A stretch of 64,000 nucleotides of DNA from an uncultured Caulobacterales bacterium (GTDB lineage: Bacteria; Pseudomonadota; Alphaproteobacteria; Caulobacterales; Maricaulaceae). The position numbers were made by a program, and so were the translations under genes. Below, in pieces: positions 34,807-44,343 of this stretch (positions within the stretch are counted from its first letter, which is position 1; each line of letters begins with the position of its first letter). Location: NCBI GenBank assembly GCA_947503715.1, contig CANNER010000005.1:1-64000 (forward strand), read 5' to 3'. Below the pieces are notes generated by a model, which saw only the letters and a list, made by a program, of their open reading frames with translations, was not told where the DNA came from and did no database searches.

Positions 34807-37800
34807 TTATGGACTTCCAACACGCTCTAATACGCTATCATAGTTATCCCATAACTGAGATAGCGGGACGAGAATAACGGTCCATCCAAAGGCTTCGAGA
34901 ATATCGGCACGGGCCGTGTATGTCTCCACAACATCATTGCTGCGATATCTTTCGGGCGTGTCAAAAAGAAGTGCGGTGCGGGCCGAACCGTTAGGTCCGG
35001 ATAACGCCAGATCGACCGTGAAAAACGATAAGCCAACATTGCGATCTACCTGCCAACCGTATTGTTTGAGATCGGCCTCTAGCTTATCAAAAGTAGCGTC
35101 AGTAGGTTTAGATGTGTCGCGATCGGGTCCTCTCTGCATGGCAATTCGAGAAAGCGCAGAATGGGCCGCCTCTGTCTGCCCGACTGAAAGCGCTTCTGCA
35201 TAACGAAGGTATGTTTTTAGCGCATTGGCACCGAAATTATAGTCATTGGTTATGGCTGAACTTTGGATAGAAGAGACAACCATCATTGCGGTTTTTGACC
35301 GTGAGAAGATAACGTTCAAACGCTTCTCTCCGCCTGCCTTATTGATAGGGCCAAAATTCATCCGCATTTTACCTGAGGCAGCGGGCGCGTAACATATTGA
35401 GAGTATGATTATATCACGTTCGTCGCCCTGTACATTCTCCAAATTCTTGACAAATAGACCGATATATTCCCCGTCTTCTTCTCGCTCTCGTTCGGCTTCC
35501 AAGAGGTTTTCGAAGGCCGTATCTGTACTCGCTAAATTGTCCAAGGCTCGGTCTATCTCGCCCTGTTGAGCTTCAGAGAAGGCGACAATACCAAAGGTTC
35601 TTCTGGTCCCGGCTTTGGCTTGATCTGTCAGAAGAGTCCTTAACAGGGTCGCTATATATCGCGCCTCATTTGCATTCTTTCGATCCGTATAAACACCTGA
35701 AGGGATGTGGTGAAAACTGATGGGGCGAGCGAGGATATCTTCGGAGGATACGGGTAGAATTTCAACGTCCTCGACGACGATGGGTGCGCGTTTTTCTGAG
35801 CGTCTGACGGATGGAATTGTGAGCAGACGAGTGCCGTAAAACGCAGCATTGGAAAAACCGATAAGCTCTTCAGATCTTGAGCGATAATGCCAACCCAGCA
35901 AGGTCGAGGGAAGATGTTCTGCGGCTAATGTAAGAAAGCTGTCTTGGTTGAGTTCGAAATCAACATCGACATCTTCCGCAGCTTCATCAAAGTCTTCTTC
36001 TCCGCCGCTAGAATTAAAGAAATTGGTAGGCGGGAGCTGTTTCTCATCGCCGACAATAATGGCTTGCGGAGCGCGCAACACGGTTGGGATCGCGTCCTCG
36101 ACAGGTATTTGCGACGCTTCATCAAAGATAACTACATCGAACAGCCTTCCTGATAATGGTAATACATCTGCAACGGAAAGGGGGCTCATCATCCAAATAG
36201 GTTTAATAGTCGGAAGTACGGAACCTGCAGGGCCTGCGAGCAACTCCCGAGGTGATCGATAGGCGCGTGTTTTGCCGAACTCATGTTCAAGAGCACGTAG
36301 GCCCTTGTTGACGGCTGATTTACGCTTACGTTCCATTTGAGACAGGTCGCGATCAGGTGTATTTTTCAAAGCTGTCAACGCGTGGAAGCTGTCAATCGAA
36401 CGGCGTAAAATAAGCTGTGCGTTCAAGCTATAGAGCTGTGTTTGATGGCCTCTAATTCGTTCACGGATATCATTTAATGCGTCTGAATCGACATTTAGGA
36501 GGCCCGATGCGGCCGTGAGGCTACGCTCCACCGTATCAGCCATGATTGCGGTTTCTAATTGCTCAGGCTCCAGCTCGCTTTCGCGCAGCGTCCGCCAAAT
36601 TGAACGTGGCGCATTTTTAAGAGCTAGGGCTGCGGGTTGAATATCTCGCAAGCGGCGATTTGCTTCGGAGAGATCTGTCAGCTCTGTTGCGAGCTGCTGA
36701 ACCGGTATATTATCTACACCTTCAAAGCTGAGTTTTAGGCGCTTATCTGTCTCACCCAAGGTCTCATAAAGTGCGCTTAAGTCTTTGATTCCGTCTCTTG
36801 TTGAGGTCGGGTTACTTGAAACAACATTCCAAAGTGGAAGCGCAGCATTACCTTCTGCTGGTGTGAGGGAGTCGCGTTCGTGTAGAAGTCCCGACAATTG
36901 ATCTGCGCTCTCATATCCAAATCGTCGCGTCAGCTGCCTTGACGCGTTTTCTAAAACTTCTACGGCTTCGTGTTCCAGTTTTAGATCCGTCAATAAATCG
37001 CGGATCCGCGGTTTTACAGAGAGGCTGCCTTCATCTATAGAGCTCAAGACAAGCTTTTTTGTTCTTCTCCAATCGCCAGACAGGAAAGCTAAAATCTTAC
37101 CTTCTTTTTGCTCGGCCAAAGCCAAAGCGTTTCGCGTGTCGCGCGGCGATAACTTATTGGTCCATATTTTAGTATCTTTGTGCGCCTGGCTGACTTTGTG
37201 CTTTAAGTCCTCTAGTTCGCGCAGTCCGTTTATCCATTGCAGAAATTCTGAACTACCGGGCTTAAATACACCTTCCATGCCGACCTCAAAACAGGGGCTT
37301 AGACGATGGGCGAGCGTAATCTGTGCGCGCATCTCATCAAGACTTGCCACATCAATCTCAGCAGTCCTCATAAGTTTCGCTGACCCGTCTGAAAGGCGAG
37401 ACACTAAAGGCAAAAGTGCCTGCGCTTCATTTGGGAGAGTTTCAGACATATCATTGGCGAACCAAACGCTGGTGCGGATCAACCGCTCCGATGCTTTTGA
37501 AAACACCTCTTCACCCGTCAGTCGACGCACTGCAGCAGAAAGCCCTCGAGCCGCAACGGCGTGTTTTTGCCAGTCTGATAAATCAGGAAAGGCGATATCC
37601 AGAGGTAAAGACTTCGCATTATTAAGGGCCAGGGTTTCTGCCAGAATATCATGTAAAGGTGCGTCGGTCCCCAGCGCTGATTTGGAAAGTGTATCGGTTA
37701 GGCGATGCAAATCAGACAAAGCTGTCCTTACGCCTTCAATTTGCCAAGATCGTGATTTTTCTATTTCGGACAGCGTTGGAACAGTTTTGTCTTTTGTCCA

Positions 37801-40002
37801 GTCTTCATAGATGCCCGACAGCTCGGCGATAAACTCCCGTTTACTTTCTTGTGCGTCATGTACCAACGCACAGAGGGATTCTAAGTTTGCACCTCGCAAG
37901 CGGTTATAGACCACATCGAGGGCAGCGCGTTTTTCGCAAACGAAGAGCACGCGTTTATTTTGGCTGACGGCTTCGGCCAACAGGTTGGCGATAGTCTGGG
38001 ATTTCCCTGTACCGGGTGGACCTTGAATGACGTAGGATTGAGGCGCCCGGAGTTGCGCGATGGAGCGCGCCTGTGTCGGGTCTTGCGCCATGATAGGGAA
38101 GCGTTTTTCAAGCGGAGCTGACTCGACGGTGGCAACTTCAGGGCGTGCAGCGTCAGTGAAAAAGCGGGTGAACAAACTCTCCGCCTCGCTTTCACCGCGC
38201 AGGACGGCGTCATAATCCCGAACGAGACTCATTTTACGATAATTGAAATTCGCAAGCGTTACGGCGCATAGATCGAAGGACCAGTCATATCGGGATGCGT
38301 CTTCATCTATTTGTTGGAATTGCGTGACTTTCTTCTCACGAACCTTCGCCTTGTCATTATTTTCGACAGCGTTGTAGAGTTGGGGTTTAGGTGCACCGAA
38401 AATGTCGCGCGTCGGAGCTTCGGCCAGCGCCACATATTCTCTGAACATTTGGACGCCCAGCGGGGCGTAGCTCTTTCGTTCATAACTATAGCTGAGGGAG
38501 CCGCGGGACCTGACACCACGTGTGCGGTGCGCGCGGCGTTTATTGAACTTGTCCAAGCGGCGGCGAACAGTACGGTGTAGCAGGCGAAGTTTGGGTTTAT
38601 CTGCAAATGAAAGAGACACACCCGGCTCACTTGCCATGATTTGATTTTGTAAGGTTTCGTGCAAACTCTGCAGGGCGGAAGGTTCCGCTAAATCAACAAA
38701 ATCAGGCAACTTAATGCCGTAGAGTTGGTCGAGAATAAAGGAGAGGGCAGGATTTATTTCTGCTTTCGTATCGCTTAGCGAAAGTGTGTAGGCATCCTTA
38801 ACGCCCTTGCGGCGTTTCAATTCCACTCGCATCAATAGCAAAGGTGAGGAAATCGACTCCGAAGGCGCATTTTTCAGGTCGCGCCACTTGAGGAAAACTG
38901 GAACAAGGCGTAGGGGCGAGCCGCCGAATTCACGTTCATCCCGTGCTGCGCTTGATCGCAGCTTTGCGAGAACAGAGGGCGTGAATGCCATTTCTTCGAA
39001 GCGAATATATTCTGATAATTTGACTTCATCGCCATTAAGGAGGCGTTGGAAAGGTCGCGTTTTCGCGGTGAACAAATCTTCGGGCTTAATAGCGGAAATG
39101 TTAAGGACCAAGGGAACGGAGGTTTCCGTCAAGTTCAATTCTGTTGAAACCCGCCGATGGTAAATGAGACGATTTCGGCGTGTCAGATCATAAAGTCTTG
39201 CGCGCAACCGTTTCAGTAATCGTGTCCTGGCGTCATCGGCTTTGTCTGAATGAAACCCCTTGATGCCGCCCAAATCAAGATCAACGACAGATCCGATCTG
39301 GCGATGGTTCTCCAAGGCTGTAATCAAGACGCCGATGTCTTGTACACGTTCCTCGCGTCGCAATGCGGTCATGCGCTCGATGGCGCGGCACAACACCGGA
39401 TGGAGGCGATTGTTGAGAGTTGACAGGTCTTTGCGCTGCGTGACAAAGCGCTCAAGTTCTCCACGATCTCTGAAATCGAGTTGTGTGGCCAGCGCGGCGG
39501 CTATCATACCGACAAGGAAAATATCTGTGACGGGGTCTTGGTGGCCCTGACGGATTTCCCATGATTGAAAATGCGTTAAAAACCGAGGCTTGGCGTCTTT
39601 TTGGACGGTCTCATCCTCTGCGTCGCGAACATCATGGTCGCGTATATCTGCTCCAGTTGTGTCATCTGAAGTGATAGATACTTCTTCGACAACATCAATC
39701 GCGCCTTTTGCGTTGATTGGCCTAGAGCGGACCCGATGGGATTGGTTTTCGATAGGTTTCGCATCGGCATTAGAGAACCATAGACGACCATTTGCAACTT
39801 GGAGGTTTTCAATTTGGGCGAGGGGACCGACCTTCCCCTCTTTATGAAGTTCATCCAGTTGAGACATAAGCGGGAGAATGGCTGACAAGACGTCCTCTGT
39901 TCCGACACTCGCCAGTTCACGCCATTCAACCAGAAAAGTATTTAAATCCTGAGAGTCTTTGAAGTTTGCTTCTGCAGCTGCAGTGTATATGTCGTCGGTC
40001 AT
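34807..40002 (-). CDS. DUF4011-like superfamily 1 helicase with C-terminal nuclease-like domain
   Basis: A 1731-residue protein. The region from about 255 (RARLYDLTRRNRLIYHRR) is typical of DUF4011 helicases. Walker A QGPPGTGKSQTIANLL is at about 660, with LFVCEKRAALDVVYNRL after it. Walker B FDVVIFDEASQIPVEDAIP is near 1295, followed by VGDEKQLPPTNFF. Motifs V–VI include NLENVQGDERDIIILS and GGEKRLNVIFSRS. The last about 130 residues (FDKLEADLKQYGWQVDRNVG, FFTVDLALSGP, ALLFDTPERY) look like a Vsr/PD-(D/E)xK-type nuclease fold. The start overlaps the peptidase stop by four bases. A role in defence against foreign nucleic acid is inferred. Confidence 0.85.
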   Translation of the reverse strand: MTDDIYTAAAEANFKDSQDLNTFLVEWRELASVGTEDVLSAILPLMSQLDELHKEGKVGPLAQIENLQVANGRLWFSNADAKPIENQSHRVRSRPINAKGAIDVVEEVSITSDDTTGADIRDHDVRDAEDETVQKDAKPRFLTHFQSWEIRQGHQDPVTDIFLVGMIAAALATQLDFRDRGELERFVTQRKDLSTLNNRLHPVLCRAIERMTALRREERVQDIGVLITALENHRQIGSVVDLDLGGIKGFHSDKADDARTRLLKRLRARLYDLTRRNRLIYHRRVSTELNLTETSVPLVLNISAIKPEDLFTAKTRPFQRLLNGDEVKLSEYIRFEEMAFTPSVLAKLRSSAARDEREFGGSPLRLVPVFLKWRDLKNAPSESISSPLLLMRVELKRRKGVKDAYTLSLSDTKAEINPALSFILDQLYGIKLPDFVDLAEPSALQSLHETLQNQIMASEPGVSLSFADKPKLRLLHRTVRRRLDKFNKRRAHRTRGVRSRGSLSYSYERKSYAPLGVQMFREYVALAEAPTRDIFGAPKPQLYNAVENNDKAKVREKKVTQFQQIDEDASRYDWSFDLCAVTLANFNYRKMSLVRDYDAVLRGESEAESLFTRFFTDAARPEVATVESAPLEKRFPIMAQDPTQARSIAQLRAPQSYVIQGPPGTGKSQTIANLLAEAVSQNKRVLFVCEKRAALDVVYNRLRGANLESLCALVHDAQESKREFIAELSGIYEDWTKDKTVPTLSEIEKSRSWQIEGVRTALSDLHRLTDTLSKSALGTDAPLHDILAETLALNNAKSLPLDIAFPDLSDWQKHAVAARGLSAAVRRLTGEEVFSKASERLIRTSVWFANDMSETLPNEAQALLPLVSRLSDGSAKLMRTAEIDVASLDEMRAQITLAHRLSPCFEVGMEGVFKPGSSEFLQWINGLRELEDLKHKVSQAHKDTKIWTNKLSPRDTRNALALAEQKEGKILAFLSGDWRRTKKLVLSSIDEGSLSVKPRIRDLLTDLKLEHEAVEVLENASRQLTRRFGYESADQLSGLLHERDSLTPAEGNAALPLWNVVSSNPTSTRDGIKDLSALYETLGETDKRLKLSFEGVDNIPVQQLATELTDLSEANRRLRDIQPAALALKNAPRSIWRTLRESELEPEQLETAIMADTVERSLTAASGLLNVDSDALNDIRERIRGHQTQLYSLNAQLILRRSIDSFHALTALKNTPDRDLSQMERKRKSAVNKGLRALEHEFGKTRAYRSPRELLAGPAGSVLPTIKPIWMMSPLSVADVLPLSGRLFDVVIFDEASQIPVEDAIPTVLRAPQAIIVGDEKQLPPTNFFNSSGGEEDFDEAAEDVDVDFELNQDSFLTLAAEHLPSTLLGWHYRSRSEELIGFSNAAFYGTRLLTIPSVRRSEKRAPIVVEDVEILPVSSEDILARPISFHHIPSGVYTDRKNANEARYIATLLRTLLTDQAKAGTRRTFGIVAFSEAQQGEIDRALDNLASTDTAFENLLEAEREREEDGEYIGLFVKNLENVQGDERDIIILSICYAPAASGKMRMNFGPINKAGGEKRLNVIFSRSKTAMMVVSSIQSSAITNDYNFGANALKTYLRYAEALSVGQTEAAHSALSRIAMQRGPDRDTSKPTDATFDKLEADLKQYGWQVDRNVGLSFFTVDLALSGPNGSARTALLFDTPERYRSNDVVETYTARADILEAFGWTVILVPLSQLWDNYDSVLERVGSP

Positions 40003-41216
40003 TCCGCCGCCTCAAGGAACGAGTCCGTCTTACGCAGAGTTGAAATATTGTTTTTTGAGAGCTTCAAATCCTGCTTCAGGGCCGCGTTGAATATGTCAGT
40101 CATGTCAAGCCGATCGGCAAAATGCGTGGCTTCTATTAAGGGGCGGTCTTCCAAATCTGAGTCTACCGTCGCAAAATCGAGCAGCACATAAGCGAAAAAT
40201 TCCTTCATGCTCTTGGGCAGCATTTTGACGGCCTTTATGACTTCGCTCTCAGGCGGCGTCGGCTTTTTTATGATGCCTTCAATATCAACGAAAAATCCTT
40301 GTGCATGTGCAACTAAGGTTTCTTTGTCGCGCCACGGATATTGCAGAAATACCGAAATTAGATTTTGAGTTAGTTCAGACAGCTTCTTTTGACCCAGTAA
40401 ATCAAGTTGCTCCAGTGTTTGTGAGCCTTCGACCAAAGCAATCAATTTTTCCGTCGCTGTGTCGGGGTCGATGTCCCAATCGGCAAGCGCGCGAGCTCGG
40501 ATAAATGTTTCAGGGTGAGACCAACCTTCAGAGCCTAATTGGACACCGTCCTTTACGGAGGCTGCCAAGGCCTCATCCGCTTGCTTTAAATAGGCTTTGG
40601 CTGACACATCCACGAGACCGGAGGTTACTCGGACGAGCGCACATATCGATGCCTCCAAGTTTTGCGAGGCGTATAGTCCGACGCGGTCCGAAAAAATTTC
40701 TTGGTAGAGACGAGACAGTCGGAAACTATGGCTATGCGCCGCCACTGATCCCGGTTCGCCGCATATCCAATCCAGCAATCGGTCGGCTGTTCCATATCGC
40801 GAGTTTTGACGCGTATTGTGAAGATGGTGAGCCATCTCGTGACCCAAAATAAAATCCAACTCCGTTTCGGATAGTGTCGAGAAGAGGTCGCCCGAAAATA
40901 AAATATGTACTTCATCAGGTTGGAAGATGAGTCCAGCATTCCGCAGATCTGAATTCATAGCTTGGTAGAGCGTGACGGGCAGTTCAATTCCTAAACGCGC
41001 AGCTACCTGCCGCGCTTGTTTATAAAGCTTGGCGTGCGACTCATCTTCCAAGCGGTAGCTATTCTTCAATAGATATAGCCGCTGCGCCTCATAGGCTTCT
41101 GATGTGAATGTGTCGCCTGAAAACCAATTCCACAGTTCAACCTCGTTTTCTTCGAGCAGGGTCGACAGCTTTTGATGGTAAGGAAGTGATGACGGGGGAG
41201 CAATTTCGGCGGGCAT
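39999..41216 (-). CDS. M48-family metallopeptidase
   Basis: A 405-residue zinc peptidase. The active site ILGHEMAHHLH (HExxH) is at about residues 125–135, and a downstream Glu in EIFSDRVGLYAS gives the third ligand, as in M48. No signal peptide or strong membrane helix is seen, unlike HtpX, so it is probably cytosolic. The C-terminal 200 residues are helical and not recognised. The stop and the helicase start overlap as ATGA, so the two are translated together. This linkage suggests that the peptidase processes the helicase or acts as its effector. Confidence 0.85.
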   Translation of the reverse strand: MPAEIAPPSSLPYHQKLSTLLEENEVELWNWFSGDTFTSEAYEAQRLYLLKNSYRLEDESHAKLYKQARQVAARLGIELPVTLYQAMNSDLRNAGLIFQPDEVHILFSGDLFSTLSETELDFILGHEMAHHLHNTRQNSRYGTADRLLDWICGEPGSVAAHSHSFRLSRLYQEIFSDRVGLYASQNLEASICALVRVTSGLVDVSAKAYLKQADEALAASVKDGVQLGSEGWSHPETFIRARALADWDIDPDTATEKLIALVEGSQTLEQLDLLGQKKLSELTQNLISVFLQYPWRDKETLVAHAQGFFVDIEGIIKKPTPPESEVIKAVKMLPKSMKEFFAYVLLDFATVDSDLEDRPLIEATHFADRLDMTDIFNAALKQDLKLSKNNISTLRKTDSFLEAAE

Positions 41217-41410
41217 TTTTATCCAAAAGGGTGCGGCTTTAATAGATTACTTATGCAACCTTATATTTTGAATGCAATCACTTGGATAAACTTTGTGCTG
41301 TGAGCCAACTTCAATAAAATCAATATGTCTTAAGATCGAGAAATTCTCAGAGGACTGGGCTTCATCAACATACCTTATTTTTCCTAGCTTTTGCAGATAC
41401 TGATTGAGGG

Positions 41411-41454
41411 GTGCCCTACATTTTGACCTATATTTTGGCCAAAAATGTCTTGTG
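41411..41454 (+). promoter_or_regulatory. Putative arm-type sites at the right end of element 2
   Basis: GTGCCCTACATTTTGACCTA, then TATTTTGGCCAAAAATGT and CTTGTG. It corresponds position by position to 33733–33777 and shares the 'CCTA(C/T)ATTTTG' unit with the sequence before int. Confidence 0.5.
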
Positions 41455-41503
41455 AGACTCCTTAAGTTGTTGTGGTCGTGAACTAAAATAGAGTTTGTTG
41501 CAC

Positions 41504-41525
41504 GCTTTTACCCGCACCATTTTCC
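41504..41525 (+). repeat. att core copy 3 (right boundary)
   Basis: GCTTTTACCCGCACCATTTT differs from copy 2 by single bases and is preceded by TTGCAC as in copy 2. Downstream sequence no longer resembles the elements, so this is the outer boundary. Confidence 0.7.
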
Positions 41526-41630
41526 TATTTATATAAATTGCATTCAACGCTTAGGGCGAGCGTCCTTGATACGTCCAGAATTACGACGCGTGCAAAGTTG
41601 GAGTCTTCAAGAAGTATCAGAAATCTCTTG

Positions 41631-41651
41631 AGTGTGTTATTTAATCACACT
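41631..41651. promoter_or_regulatory. Possible operator before the metal/receptor cluster
   Basis: AGTGTG–N9–CACACT is a short inverted repeat about 30 bases before the ribosome-binding site of the 41683 gene. It could be a regulator site for the small exported protein and the TonB receptor gene. The assignment is tentative. Confidence 0.3.
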
Positions 41652-41682
41652 ATTGGGAGGGACCTTCTCATAGGAAAGACCT

Positions 41683-42030
41683 TTGAAACTGATGTTTTTG
41701 ACATCTAGAGCGCTCATGAAGGCGGTAAGTCTACTTATCGTATCCATGTTTCTATGTGTCCAGATCTCGTCAGCCTCTCATGTTCATCATATGGAAGATA
41801 CGACCCCTGAACCCAACGTATGTGTGGCTTGTATTGCCTCTTCGCAGGACGATGATCTTGAGCGCGACCTGCCGCCACTGCCATCCCTTCCAGAATTTTT
41901 AATAGCGAATACATTGGACCATGATTTGAATGGTCTGAATGCCGTGCAGTTTACGCTTGTTTTAAGCGATGAGACCGCGCTTGAACCGCCAAATTTGCGG
42001 TTATCGGCCCCACGTGCCCCGCCTGTCTAA
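41683..42030 (+). CDS. Small exported Cys/His-containing protein
   Basis: Up to 115 residues. A hydrophobic segment (AVSLLIVSMFLCVQISSASH) acts as a signal peptide, followed by HVHHMED, and then CVACIASS before an acidic, proline-rich tail. Start choice: TTG 41683 is right after AGGAAAG, while ATGs at 41692 and 41716 also fit. The HVHH and CxxC groups could bind a metal, as in DUF2946-type proteins often found beside TonB receptors, but this is inference. The receptor gene follows after 102 bases. Confidence 0.65.
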   Translation: MKLMFLTSRALMKAVSLLIVSMFLCVQISSASHVHHMEDTTPEPNVCVACIASSQDDDLERDLPPLPSLPEFLIANTLDHDLNGLNAVQFTLVLSDETALEPPNLRLSAPRAPPV

Positions 42031-42132
42031 GGCCGCTTAAAATTGACATTGTCTGAGTTCGTTTTGGAACTCGCCATTTTCTGACGTCGTCAGAGACAAA
42101 TACTTCTATTAAAAATCATATTGGAGGATCCC

Positions 42133-44334
42133 ATGCGGTCTCTTAAACTTGCTGGCTTGGCCTCAACGGCCCTTTGCGTTGTTGCGCTTTCTACATCTGC
42201 CAATGCCCAAATTGATGACGAGGTCGTCATCGCCACAGATACACGCCAAGCCTATCTTGGGAACTTCAACCCTCTCGAGGTCCCGAATGCTGATCAAGTT
42301 ATTGACAGCGAACTTCTTGAAAATGCGGGCGTGCTCAACTTGAGTGAAGCCCTCGACTTATCCGCGTCGGTCGCGCGCCAAAATAATTTTGGCGGGTTGT
42401 GGAACAGTTTTTCCGTTCGCGGTTTCGCGGGTGATATTAATCTGCCGAGCGGTTTTCTTGTCAACGGCTTTAACGCCGGGCGCGGCTTTGGCGGGCCCCG
42501 CGATTTGGCCGGAATTGAGTCGGTCAGCGTCCTGAAGGGTCCAAGGTCAGCCTTGTTTGGCAGAGGCGAGCCCGGCGGAACTGTTAACCTCGTGACCAAA
42601 AGACCCCAATTCGAATCTGGTGGTTATATCAAAGGCACAGTGGGGAGCTGGGAACAGTACCGCGCTGAGGCGGATATACAGCATTTTGTCAGCGGAGACG
42701 GGGGCGATTTGGGTTTCCGTTTGGTCGGTTTCTATGAAGATGCCGAGAGTTTTCGCAATGATGTTGAGACGGAAAAGTTGGGTTTTTACCCGTCTGTGAC
42801 ACTCAACCTAAATGACGCTGCGACGGTGACTTATGAATTGGAATATACGGAACAAGAGCTTCCTTTTGATCGTGGCGTCGTCTTTTCCGAGGAATTTGGA
42901 TTCTCGCCGCGCGATTTTTTTGTTGGCGAGAATGTTCCAATTGAGACGCAGGTTTTAGGCCATCAGCTGGAAGTCGAATTTGACCTCAATGAGAATTGGA
43001 GCCTACTCACGGGCGCGGGTTACCGTGAGACGAGCTTGGAAGGGGACGCGTTTGAGCCACAATTCGGATCGCGTCAAACCTTCTTCCGGGACGATGAAGG
43101 TGGTCAATTCGTTTCGCGTTTCTTCCGTTCGCGTGATTTTGAGTCAGATTATGTCGTCCTTCGCGGTGAGTTGGCGGGTGAGTTCAACACGGGCGGCTTA
43201 CGCCATCGTTTGATCTTAGGGGCTGACTATGATGAGTTTGATAATACACTTGTGATCGACCGGGGACGCCCCAGCCCGCGCGGTGATTTCCTTGGCGAGG
43301 GTCGCCTACTCACGGATGCGACTCCGGCAGAGCTTGGCCGGTTCCTCTTGCTGGATATCAATAATCCCGTTTACGGCTTGAACCTCGCCCCTGATGCAGG
43401 CGCGAATACGAACCGAAATGAAGTGCTGAGCGGTTTTGGTCTCTATATTCAGGACCAGATTGATATTACCGATCAACTCCAGGTCCGGATCGGTGGCCGC
43501 TTTAGTGATTTTGAGCAGGACATTACCAATAACCTTGTGGATCCTAACGCGACACGCACAACATCCGATACCCGGTTCTCTCCACAGGTTGGGGTGGTCT
43601 ATCGTGTCAATGAAGGGGTGAGCCTTTATGCGTCCTACGGAGAAGGTTTCCGTCAGCAGACGGGTGTTGATTTCCAAGGTGATCAATTTGACCCGAATTT
43701 AACAGATTCACTGGAGGGCGGCGTGAAAGCCGAACTCGGTCAATTTTTCGACACAGTAAACGGTTCGGTGAGTTTGACGGTTTTCCAAGTCAATCAGGAT
43801 AATTTCCTCGTCAATGATGATAGACCCGAAGCGACCGCAGTTGGTTTCTTCTCCATTCCGGCAGGTGAGGCCGCAAGTACAGGCGTGGAATTTGATGCCA
43901 ATGTAGAGTTCGAAAACGATCTCAGCCTCTGGGTGTCCTATGCCTATACGGATGCGGAATTTAAAAATAGCTTTGCCGATGCTGACGGATTTGGATTTAC
44001 AATCGATGCGGGTGATCCGCTGATCAATACGCCAAAACATCAGTTTAACGTGCAGGCCGCCAAGAATTTCGATCTCGGTGCTATCCAGGCGCAACTTGGC
44101 GGAGGCTTGCTTTATGTGGGCGACCGAAATGGTTTTGTGGGGTCGGACTTCGAATTGCCGGATTATACAACTGTGCGGGCCTTTGCAGAAATCGAACCCG
44201 TTGAAAATATTTCACTCCGTTTGGATGTTGATAATATCTTCGATGAAACTTTCTACACGAATTCCTTTGCCAATGTGTGGGTTGAACCGGGTGCGCCGCG
44301 TCGTTTCCGGATCACCGCCGCGTATAATTTTTAG
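42133..44334 (+). CDS. TonB-dependent outer-membrane receptor (siderophore-type)
   Basis: A 733-residue receptor. A signal peptide (LAGLASTALCVVALSTSANA) is followed by a plug domain with NLSEALDLSASVARQN, FSVRGFAGD, and SVLKGPRSALFGRGEPGG, the pattern of ferri-siderophore receptors. Then come β-barrel strands ending with RFRITAAYNF, whose terminal Phe is recognised by the BAM machinery. ATG 42133 follows GGAGG. An ABC exporter-type operon follows nine bases after the stop, so ligand import and the ABC system are probably linked. The ligand is unknown; iron or copper chelates are likely. Confidence 0.92.
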   Translation: MRSLKLAGLASTALCVVALSTSANAQIDDEVVIATDTRQAYLGNFNPLEVPNADQVIDSELLENAGVLNLSEALDLSASVARQNNFGGLWNSFSVRGFAGDINLPSGFLVNGFNAGRGFGGPRDLAGIESVSVLKGPRSALFGRGEPGGTVNLVTKRPQFESGGYIKGTVGSWEQYRAEADIQHFVSGDGGDLGFRLVGFYEDAESFRNDVETEKLGFYPSVTLNLNDAATVTYELEYTEQELPFDRGVVFSEEFGFSPRDFFVGENVPIETQVLGHQLEVEFDLNENWSLLTGAGYRETSLEGDAFEPQFGSRQTFFRDDEGGQFVSRFFRSRDFESDYVVLRGELAGEFNTGGLRHRLILGADYDEFDNTLVIDRGRPSPRGDFLGEGRLLTDATPAELGRFLLLDINNPVYGLNLAPDAGANTNRNEVLSGFGLYIQDQIDITDQLQVRIGGRFSDFEQDITNNLVDPNATRTTSDTRFSPQVGVVYRVNEGVSLYASYGEGFRQQTGVDFQGDQFDPNLTDSLEGGVKAELGQFFDTVNGSVSLTVFQVNQDNFLVNDDRPEATAVGFFSIPAGEAASTGVEFDANVEFENDLSLWVSYAYTDAEFKNSFADADGFGFTIDAGDPLINTPKHQFNVQAAKNFDLGAIQAQLGGGLLYVGDRNGFVGSDFELPDYTTVRAFAEIEPVENISLRLDVDNIFDETFYTNSFANVWVEPGAPRRFRITAAYNF

Positions 44335-44343
44335 GAGCGTTTT

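Larger units (their letters stand above)
33849..41503. mobile_element. Integrative element 2 (helicase/peptidase island), immobilised relative of element 1
   Basis: It runs from att copy 2 to att copy 3 (41504–41525). It has the remains of an integrase related to the one at 21995, a fragment of the GTGCACAC repeat block, a two-gene minus-strand operon and a right-end arm block. The integrase is damaged at both ends, so the element cannot move on its own unless the element 1 integrase acts on it. Confidence 0.72.
41217..41682. other. Right end of element 2 and return to the host chromosome
   Basis: No gene is supported in these 466 bases. They hold the upstream region of the peptidase operon (AT-rich), the arm-type block at 41411–41454, att copy 3 at 41504–41525, and the leader of the gene at 41683, including the inverted pair AGTGTG…CACACT at 41631–41651. 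Confidence 0.5.
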
